A DNA stretch of 64,000 bases from Calliopsis andreniformis (Eukaryota; Arthropoda; Insecta; Hymenoptera; Andrenidae). The stretch is taken from positions 21,966,001 through 22,030,000 of the forward strand of contig NW_027480422.1 of the NCBI RefSeq assembly GCF_051401765.1, read 5' to 3'. Both the position numbers and the translations under genes were made by a program. The notes under the pieces are model-generated. The model saw nothing but the letters and a program-made list of their open reading frames with translations, was not told the DNA's origin and ran no database searches. How positions within the stretch are numbered: position 1 is the stretch's first letter; each line of letters begins with the position of its first letter. Of the stretch, positions 52,781 through 63,500 are shown in pieces.

Positions 52781-55700
52781 GGGCGTTGTTCCACCAGATC
52801 GAATAGTTAGGGCCTGAGAAGTCAACGTCAGAAGCATAAAATACAATATAAATACAACAGCTTTTCCATCGTATATAATGTATAGTTGCAAACCGTGTGA
52901 AAGTAAAGGTCATTTCTTGGTTCCGGGCAACCTAGGCTTAACTGCAGGGCGTTGCTCCACCAGATCGCATAGCTATGGACTTAAAATTTAACGTCAGAAG
53001 CATAAAATACAATAAAAATGCAACAGTTTTTCCATCGTATAACAGGAATAATTACAACCAGTGTGAAAGTTATGGTCATTTCTACGTTCCGGGCAACCTA
53101 GGCTTCACTCTAGGGCGTTGCTGCACCAGACCGAATAGCGAGGGACTTAGAAGTCAACGCGCGAAGCATAAAATACAAAATAAATAGAACAGTTTTTCCA
53201 TTGTATGAAACGAATAATTGCAACCAGTGTGAAAGATATGGTCATTTCTACGTTACGGGCAACCTAGGCTTCACTCTAGGTCGTTGCTACACCAAATCGA
53301 ATAGCTAGGGCCTTAGAAGTCATAGCACGAAGCATAAAATACAAAATTAATACAACAGTTATTCCATCGTATAACAGGTATAATTACAACCAGGGTGAAA
53401 GTAATGGGCATTTCTACGTTCCGAGCAACCTAGGCTTCACTCTAGGGCGTAGCTCCACCAGGTCAAGTAGTTAGGGCCTTAGAAAACAACTCCAGACGCA
53501 TAAAATACAATAAAAATACAACAGTTTTTCCATCGTATAAAAAGAATAATTGCAACCAGTGTCAAAGTAATGGTCATTTCTACGTTTCGGGCCATCTAGG
53601 CTTCACTCAAGAGCGTTGCTCCACCAGATCGAATAGTTAGGGCCTTAGAAGTCAACGCGCGAAGCATAAAATACAAAATAAATAGAACAGTTTTTCCATT
53701 GTATGAAACGAATAATTGCAACCAGTGTGAAAGTTATGGTCATTTCTACGTTTCGGGCAACCTAGGCTTCACTCTAGGGCGTTGTTCCACCAGATCGAAT
53801 AGTTAGGGCCTGAGAAGTCAACGTCAGAAGCATAAAATACAATATAAATACAACAGCTTTTCCATCGTATATAATGTATAGTTGCAAACAGTGTGAAAGT
53901 AAAGGTCATTTCTTGGTTCCGGGCAACCTAGGCTTAACTGCAGGGCGTTGCTCCACCAGATCGCATAGCTATGGACTTAAAATTTAACGCCAGAAGCATA
54001 AAATACAATAAAAATGCAACAGTTTTTCCATCGTATAACAGGAATAATTGCAACCAGTGTGAAAGTTATGGTCATTTCTACGTTCCGGGCAACCTAGGCT
54101 TCACTCTAGGGCGTTGCTGCACCAGACCGAATAGCGAGGGACTTAGAAGTCAACGCGCGAAGCATAAAATACAAAATAAATAGAACAGTTTTTCCATTGT
54201 ATGAAACGAATAATTGCAACCAGTGTGAAAGATATGGTCATTTCTACGTTACGGGCAACCTAGGCTTCACTCTAGGTCGTTGCTCCACCAAATCGAATAG
54301 CTAGGGCCTTAGAAGTCATAGCACGAAGCATAAAATACAAAATTAATACAACAGTTATTCCATCGTATAACAGGTATAATTACAACCAGGGTGAAAGTAA
54401 TGGGCATTTCTACGTTCCGAGCAACCTAGGCTTCACTCTAGGGCGTAGCTCCACCAGGTCGAGTAGTTAGGGCCTTAGAAAACAACTCCAGACGCATAAA
54501 ATACAATAAAAATACAACAGTTTTTCCATCGTATAAAAAGAATAATTGCAACCAGTGTCAAAGTAATGGTCATTTCTACGTTTCGGGCCATCTAGGCTTC
54601 ACTCAAGAGCGTTGCTCCACCAGATCGAATAGTTAGGGCCTTAGAAGTCAACGCGCGAAGCATAAAATACAAAATAAATAGAACAGTTTTTCCATTGTAT
54701 GAAACGAATAATTGCAACCAGTGTGAAAGTTATGGTCATTTCTACGTTCCGGGCAACCTAGGCTTCACTCTAGGGCGTTGTTCCACCAGATCGAATAGTT
54801 AGGGCCTGAGAAGTCAACGTCAGAAGCATAAAATACAATATAAATACAACAGCTTTTCCATCGTATATAATGTATAGTTGCAAACAGTGTGAAAGTAAAG
54901 GTCATTTCTTGGTTCCGGGCAACCTAGGCTTAACTGCAGGGCGTTGCTCCACCAGATCGCATAGCTATGGACTTAAAATTTAACGCCAGAAGCATAAAAT
55001 ACAATAAAAATGCAACAGTTTTTCCATCGTATAACAGGAATAATTGCAACCAGTGTGAAAGTTATGGTCATTTCTACGTTCCGGGCAACCTAGGCTTCAC
55101 TCTAGGGCGTTGCTGCACCAGACCGAATAGCGAGGGACTTAGAAGTCAACGCGCGAAGCATAAAATACAAAATAAATAGAACAGTTTTTCCATTGTATGA
55201 AACGAATAATTGCAACCAGTGTGAAAGATATGGTCATTTCTACGTTACGGGCAACCTAGGCTTCACTCTAGGTCGTTGCTCCACCAAATCGAATAGCTAG
55301 GGCCTTAGAAGTCATAGCACGAAGCATAAAATACAAAATTAATACAACAGTTATTCCATCGTATAACAGGTATAATTACAACCAGGGTGAAAGTAATGGG
55401 CATTTCTACGTTCCGAGCAACCTAGGCTTCACTCTAGGGCGTAGCTCCACCAGGTCGAGTAGTTAGGGCCTTAGAAAACAACTCCAGACGCATAAAATAC
55501 AATAAAAATACAACAGTTTTTCCATCGTATAAAAAGAATAATTGCAACCAGTGTCAAAGTAATGGTCATTTCTACGTTTCGGGCCATCTAGGCTTCACTC
55601 AAGAGCGTTGCTCCACCAGATCGAATAGTTAGGGCCTTAGAAGTCAACGCGCGAAGCATAAAATACAAAATAAATAGAACAGTTTTTCCATTGTATGAAA

Positions 55701-55968
55701 CGAATAATTGCAACCAGTGTGAAAGTTATGGTCATTTCTACGTTCCGGGCAACCTAGGCTTCACTCTAGGGCGTTGTTCCACCAGATCGAATAGTTAGGG
55801 CCTGAGAAGTCAACGTCAGAAGCATAAAATACAATATAAATACAACAGCTTTTCCATCGTATATAATGTATAGTTGCAAACAGTGTGAAAGTAAAGGTCA
55901 TTTCTTGGTTCCGGGCAACCTAGGCTTAACTGCAGGGCGTTGCTCCACCAGATCGCATAGCTATGGAC
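51153..55968 (+). repeat. HOR-D 6-mer expansion
   Basis: The marker CCTGAGAAGTCAACGTCAG lies at 51,153, 52,149, 52,813, 53,809, 54,805 and 55,801. Steps are 996, 664, 996, 996 and 996 bp, that is 6, 4, 6, 6 and 6 monomers. Two alternating sub-variants are visible: one with GCAAACCGTGTG, AACGTCAGAAGC and AATTACAACC (51.2 and 52.9 kb), the other with GCAAACAGTGTG and AACGCCAGAAGC (52.2, 53.9, 54.9 kb). It is the longest run of any HOR in the window. Confidence 0.92.
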
Positions 55969-58016
55969 TTAAAATTTAACGCCAGAAGCATAAAATACAA
56001 TAAAAATGCAACTGTTTTTCCATCGTATAACAGGAATAATTGCAACCAGTGTGAAAGTTATGGTCATTACTACGTTTCGGGCAACATAGGCTTCACTCTT
56101 GGACGTTGCCTCACGAGAATGAATAGCTAGGACCTTAGAAGTCAACGCCAGAAGCATAAAATACAACATGGATACAACACCTTTTCCATCGGATAAAACT
56201 AATAATTTCAACCAGTGTGAAAGTTATGGTCATTCCTACGTTCCGTGCAACCTTGTCTTTACTCTAGGGCGTTGCTCCACCAGATCGAATTGTTAGGGAC
56301 TTGGAAGTCAACGCCCCAAGCATAAAATACAAAATTAATAGAACAGTTTTTCCATTGCATAAAACGAATAATTGCAACCAGTGTGAAGATTATGGTAATT
56401 TCTACGTTCCGTGCAACATAGGCTTCACTCTAGGGCGTTGCTCCACAACATCGAATAGCTACGGCTTTAGAAGTCAACGCCAGAAGCATAAAATACAATA
56501 TAAATACAAGAGTTTTTCCATCGTATACAATGAATGATTGCAAACATTGTGAAAGTAACGGTCATTTCTACGTCCCGGGCAACCTAGGCTTCACTCTAGG
56601 CCGTTGCTCCACCAGATCGAATAGCTAGGCCCTTAGAAGTCAACGCGTGAAGCATAAAATACAAAATAAATAGAACAGTTTTTCCATTGTATGAAACGAA
56701 TAATTGCAACCAGTGTGAAAGTTATGGTCTTTTCTACGTTCCGGGCAACCTAGGCTTCACTATAGAGCGTTGTTCCACCAGATCGAAAAGTTAGGGCCTA
56801 AGAAGTCAACGTCAGAAGAATACAATACAATATAAATACTACAGCTTTTCCATCGTATATAATGTATATTTGCAAACAGTGTGAAAGTAAAGGTCATTTC
56901 TAGGTTCCGGGCAACCTAGGCTTAACTGTAGGGTGTTGCTCCACCAGATCGCCTAGCTAGGGACTTAAAATTTAACGCCAGAAGCATAAAATACAATAAA
57001 AATGCAACAGTTTTTCTATAGTATAACAGGAATAATTGCAACCAGTGTGAAAGTAATGGTCATTTCTACGTTCCGGGCAACCTCGGCTTCACCCAAGGGC
57101 GTTGCTCCACCAGATCGAATAGTTAGGGTCTTAGAAGTAAGCGCCCGAAGCATATAATAGAATAAAAATGCAACAGTTTTTCCGTCATATAGCATGAATA
57201 ATTGCAACCAGTGTGAAAGTAATGGTCATTTCTACGTTTCGGGCAACCTAGGCTTCACTCAAGAGCGATGCTCCACCAGATCGAATAGTTAGGGCCTTAG
57301 AAGTCAACGCGCGAAGCATAAAATACAAAATAAATAGAACAGTTTTTCCATTGTATGAAACGAATAATTGCAACCAGTGTGAAAGTTATGGTCTTTTCTA
57401 CGTTCCGGGCAACCTAGGCTTCACTCTAGGGCGTTGCTCCACCAGATCGAACAGCTAGGGACTTAGAATTCAACCCCAGGAGAAGAAAATACAACATAAT
57501 TACAACAGTGTTTCCATTGTATAAAATGTATAATTGCAAGCAGTATGAAGGTAATGGTCATTTCTACCTTCCGGGCAACCTAGGCTTTACTCTAGAGCAT
57601 TGCTACACCAGATCGAATAGTTAGGGCCTAAGAAGATAACGCCAGAAGCATAAAATACAATATAAATACAACAGCTTTTCCATCGTATATAATGTATATT
57701 TGCAAACAGTGTGAAAGTAAAGGTCATTTCTAGGTTCCGGGCATCCTAGGCTTAACTGTAGGGCGTTGCTCCACCAGATCGCATAGCTAGGGACTTAAAA
57801 TTTAATGTCAGAAGCATAAAATACAATAAAAATGCAACAGTTTTTCTATAGTATAACAGGAATAATTGCAACCAGTGTGAAAGGACAGGTCATTTCTACG
57901 TTCCGGTCAACCTAGGCTTCGCTCTAGGGCCTTGCTCCACCAGGTCGAATAGCTAGGGACTTAGAAGTCAACCCCACAAGCATAAAATACAATAAAAATG
58001 CAACAGTTTTTCCATC
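55969..58016 (+). repeat. module M fragment joined to 49-kb-type module
   Basis: About 56,045-57,020 follows module M (compare 35,820-36,790 and 46,200-46,560). At about 57,020-57,053, within CAGGAATAATTGCAACCAGT, it changes to the CTCGGCTTCACCC module of 49.4 kb. About 57,880-58,050 holds one monomer (AAGGACAGGTC, TTCCGGTCAACC) that the 49-50 kb counterpart lacks; this changes the offset from 7,636 to 7,802 bp. Confidence 0.8.
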
Positions 58017-60582
58017 GTATAACAGGAATAATTGCAACCAGTGTGAAAGTACAGGTCATTTCTACGTTACGGGCAACCTAGGTTTCGCTGTTGGGAGTTG
58101 CTCCACCAGGTCGATTAGCTAGGGACTTAGAAGTCAACGCCAGAAGCATAAAATACGATAAAAATGCAACAGTCTTTCCATCGTATGATAGGAATAACTG
58201 CAACCAGTGTGAATGTACTGGTCATTTCTATGTTCCCGGTAACCTAGGCTTCACTCTAGGGCGTTGCTGCACCAGACCGAATAGCGAGGGACTTAGAAGT
58301 CAACGCGCGAAGCATAAAATACAAAATAAATACAACAGTTTTTCCATTGTATGAAACGAATAATTGCAACCAGTGTGAAAGATATGGTCATTTCTACGTT
58401 ACGGGCAACCTAGGCTTCACTCTAGGTCGTTGCTCCACCAAATCGAATAGCTAGGGCCTTAGAAGTCATAGCACGAAGCATAAAATACAAAATTAATACA
58501 ACAGTTATTCCATCGTATAACAGGTATAATTACAACCAGGGTGAAAGTAATGGGCATTTCTACGTTCCGAGCAACCTAGGCTTCACTCTAGGGCGTAGCT
58601 CCACCAGGTCGAGTAGTTAGGGCCTTAGAAAACAACTCCAGACGCATAAAATACAATAAAAATACAACAGTTTTTCCATCGTATCAAAAGAATAATTGCA
58701 ACCAGTGTCAAAGTAATGGTCATTTCTACGTTTCGGGCAATCAAGGCTTCACTCAAGAGCGTAGCTCCACCAGATCGAATAGTTAGGGCCTTAGAAGTCA
58801 ACGCGCGAAGCATAAAATACAAAATAAATAGAACAGTTTTTCCATTGTATGAAACGAATAATTGCATCCAGTGTGAAAGTTATGGTCATTTCTACGTTCC
58901 GGGCAACCTAGGCTTCACTCTAGGGCGTTGTTCCACCAGATCGAATAGTTAGGGCCTGAGAAGTCAACGTCAGAAGCATAAAATACAATATAAATACAAC
59001 AGCTTTTCCATCGTATATAATGTATAGTTGCAAACCGTGTGAAAGTAAAGGTCATTTCTTGGTTCCGGGCAACCTAGGCTTAACTGCAGGGCGTTGCTCC
59101 ACCAGATCGCATAGCTATGGACTTAAAATTTAACGTCAGAAGCATAAAATACAATAAAAATGCAACAGTTTTTCCATCGTATAACAGGAATAATTACAAC
59201 CAGTGTGAAAGTTATGGTCATTTCTACGTTCCGGGCAACCTAGGCTTCACTCTAGGGCGTTGCTGCACCAGACCGAATAGCGAGGGACTTAGAAGTCAAC
59301 GCGCGAAGCATAAAATACAAAATAAATAGAACAGTTTTTCCATTGTATGAAACGAATAATTGGAACCAGTGTGAAAGATATGGTCATTTCTACGTTACGG
59401 GCAACCTAGGCTTCACTCTAGGTCGTTGCTCCACCAAATCGAATAGCTAGGGCCTTAGAAGTCATAGCACGAAGCATAAAATACAAAATTAATACAACAG
59501 TTATTCCATCGTATAACAGGTATAATTACAACCAGGGTGAAAGTAATGGGCATTTCTACGTTCCGAGCAACCTAGGCTTCACTCTAGGGCGTAGCTCCAC
59601 CAGGTCGAGTAGTTAGGGCCTTAGAAAACAACTCCAGACGCATAAAATACAATAAAAATACAACAGTTTTTCCATCGTATAAAAAGAATAATTGCAACCA
59701 GTGTCAAAGTAATGGTCATTTCTACGTTTCGGGCCATCTAGGCTTCACTCAAGAGCGTTGCTCCACCAGATCGAATAGTTAGGGCCTTAGAAGTCAACGC
59801 GCGAAGCATAAAATACAAAATAAATAGAACAGTTTTTCCATTGTATGAAACGAATAATTGCAACCAGTGTGAAAGTTATGGTCATTTCTACGTTCCGGGC
59901 AACCTAGGCTTCACTCTAGGGCGTTGTTCCACCAGATCGAATAGTTAGGGCCTGAGAAGTCAACGTCAGAAGCATAAAATACAATATAAATACAACAGCT
60001 TTTCCATCGTATATAATGTATAGTTGCAAACAGTGTGAAAGTAAAGGTCATTTCTTGGTTCCGGGCAACCTAGGCTTAACTGCAGGGCGTTGCTCCACCA
60101 GATCGCATAGCTATGGACTTAAAATTTAACGCCAGAAGCATAAAATACAATAAAAATGCAACAGTTTTTCCATCGTATAACAGGAATAATTGCAACCAGT
60201 GTGAAAGTTATGGTCATTTCTACGTTCCGGGCAACCTAGGCTTCACTCTAGGGCGTTGCTGCACCAGACCGAATAGCGAGGGACTTAGAAGTCAACGCGC
60301 GAAGCATAAAATACAAAATAAATAGAACAGTTTTTCCATTGTATGAAACGAATAATTGCAACCAGTGTGAAAGATATGGTCATTTCTACGTTACGGGCAA
60401 CCTAGGCTTCACTCTAGGTCGTTGCTCCACCAAATCGAATAGCTAGGGCCTTAGAAGTCATAGCACGAAGCATAAAATACAAAATTAATACAACAGTTAT
60501 TCCATCGTATAACAGGTATAATTACAACCAGGGTGAAAGTAATGGGCATTTCTACGTTCCGAGCAACCTAGGCTTCACTCTA
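58017..60582 (+). repeat. long-range duplicate (right copy) with HOR-D 6-mers
   Basis: Matches 50,215-52,780 at 7,802 bp. The HOR-D marker lies at 58,955 and 59,951, 996 bp apart. Private differences include CAATCAAGGC for CAATCTAGGC near 58,738 and AATTGGAACC near 59,359. Confidence 0.85.
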
Positions 60583-63500
60583 GGGCGTAGCTCCACCAGG
60601 TCGAGTAGTTAGGGCCTTAGAAAACAACTCCAGACGCATAAAATACAATATAAATACAAGAGTTTTTCCATCGTATACAATGAATGATTGCAAACATTGT
60701 GAAAGTAACGGTCATTTCTACGTCCCGGGCAACCTAGGCTTCACTTTAGGCCGTTGCTCCACCAGATCGAATAGCTAGGCCCTTAGAAGTCAACGCGTGA
60801 AGCATAAAATACAAAATAAATAGAACAGTTTTTCCATTGTATGAAACGAATAATTGCAACCAGTGTGAAAGTTATGGTCTTTTCTACGTTCCGGGCAACC
60901 TAGGCTTCACTATAGAGCGTTGTTCCACCAGATCGAAAAGTTAGGGCCTAAGAAGTCAACGTCAGAAGAATACAATACAATATAAATACTACAGCTTTTC
61001 CATCGTATATAATGTATATTTGCAAACAGTGTGAAAGTAAAGGTCATTTCTAGGTTCCGGGCAACCTAGGCTTAACTGTAGGGTGTTGCTCCACCAGATC
61101 GCATAGCTAGGGACTTAAAATTTAACGCCAGAAGCATAAAATACAATAAAAATGCAACAGTTTTTCTATAGTATAACAGGAATAATTGCAACCAGTGTGA
61201 AAGTACAGGTCATTTCTACGTTCCGGGCAACCTAGGCTTCGCACTAGGGCCTTGCTCCACCAGATCGAATAGCTAGGGACTTAGAAGTCAACCCCACAAG
61301 CATAAAATATAATAAAAATGCAACAGTTTTTCCATCGTATAACAGGAATAATTGCAACCAGTGTGAAAGTACAGGTCATTTCTACGTTACGGGCAACGAA
61401 GGTTTCGCTGTAGGGAGTTGCTGCACCAGATCGAATAGCTAGGGACTTAGAAGTCAACGCCAGAAGGATAAAATACAATAAAAATGCAACAGTTTTTCCA
61501 TCGTATAACAGGAATAATTGCAACCAGTGTGAAAGTACAGGTCATTTCTACGTTACGGGCAACCTAGGTTTCGCTGTTGGGAGTTGCTCCACCAGATCGA
61601 ATAGCTAGGGACTTAGAAGTCAACGCCAGAAGCATAAAATACAATAAAAATGCAACAGTCTTTCCATCGTATGATAGGAATAACTGCAACCAGTGGGAAT
61701 GTACTGGTCATTTCTATGTTCCCGGTAACCTAGGCTTCACTCTAGGGCGTTGCTGCACCAGGCCGAATAGCGAGGGACTTAGAAGTCAACGCGCGAAGCA
61801 TAAAATACAAAATAAATAGAACAGTTTTTCCATTGTATGAAACGAATAATTGCAACCAGTGTGAAAGTAATGGTCATTTCTACGTTCCGTGCAACCTAGG
61901 CTTCACTCTAGGGCGTTGCTCCACCACATCGAATGGCTGCAGCTTTAGAAGTCAACGCCAGAGGCATAAAATACAATATAAATACTACAGTTTTTCCATC
62001 GTATACAATCAATGATTGCAAACATTGTGAAAGTAACGGTCATTTCTACGTTCCGGGTAACCTGGGCTTGACTCTAGGGCGTTGCTCCACCAAATCGAAT
62101 AGTTAGGGCCTAAGAAGTGGACGCCAGAAGCATAAAATACAATAAAATTACAACAGTATTTCCATCGTATGGCATGAGTAATTGCAACCAGTGTGAAAGT
62201 GATGGTCATTTCTACGTTCCGGGCAACCTTGGCCTATCTTTAGGGCGTTGCTCCACCAGATCGAATGGATAGGGCCTAAGAAGTCAACGCCAGAAGCATA
62301 AAATAAAATAAATATACAACCGTTGTTCCATCGTATACCAGGAATAATTACAACCAGTGTGAAAGTAATGGCCATTTCTACGTTCCGGAATCCTAGACTC
62401 AACACTGAGGAATTGCTCCAACAGATCGAATAGCTAGGGCCTTAGAAGTCAACGCCCGAAACATAAAATACAATAAAAATACAGCAGTTTTTCCTTCGTA
62501 TAACAGGAATAATTGCAACAAGCGTGAAGGTAATGGTCATTTCTACATCCCGGGCAACATAGGCTTCACTCTTGGATGTTGCCCCATCAGATCGCCTAGC
62601 TAGGACCTTAGAAGTCAAAGCCATAAGCAGAAAATACAATAAAAATGCAACAGTTTTTCCATCGTATAGCATGAGTAATTGCAACCAGTGTGAAAGTGAT
62701 GGTCATTTCTACGTTCCGGGCAACCTTGGCCTATCTTTAGGGCGTTGCTCCACCAGATCGAATAGTTAGGGACTTAGAATTCAACGCCAGAAGCATAAAA
62801 TACAACATGGGTACAACACCTTTTCCATCGGATAAAACTAATAATTTCAACCAGTGTGAAAGTTATGGTCATTCCTACGTTCCGTGCAACCTTGTCTTTA
62901 CTCTAGGGCGTTGCTCCACCAGATCGAATTGTTAGGGACTTGGAAGTCAACGCCCCAAGCATAAAATACAAAATTAATAGAACAGTTTTTCCATTGCATA
63001 AAACGAATAATTGCAACCAGTGTGAAGATTATGGTAATTTCTACGTTCCGTGCAACATAGGCTTCACTCTAGGGCGTTGCTCCACAACATCGAATAGCTA
63101 CGGCTTTAGAAGTCACGCCAGAAGCATAAAATACAATATAAATACAAGAGTTTTTCCATCGTATACAATGAATGATTGCAAACATTGTGAAAGTTATGGT
63201 CTTTTCTACGTTCCGGGCAACCTAGGCTTCACTATAGAGCGTTGTTCCACCAGATCGAAAAGTTAGGGCCTAAGAAGTCAACGTCAGAAGCATACAATAC
63301 AATATAAATACTACAGCTTTTCCATCGTATATAATGTATATTTGCAAACAGTGTGAAAGTAAAGGTCATTTCTAGGTTCCGGGCAACCTAGGCTTAACTG
63401 TAGGGTGTTGCTCCACCAGATCGCATAGCTAGGACTTAAAATTTAACGCCAGAAGCATAAAATACAATAAAAATGCAACAGTTTTTCTATAGTATAACAG

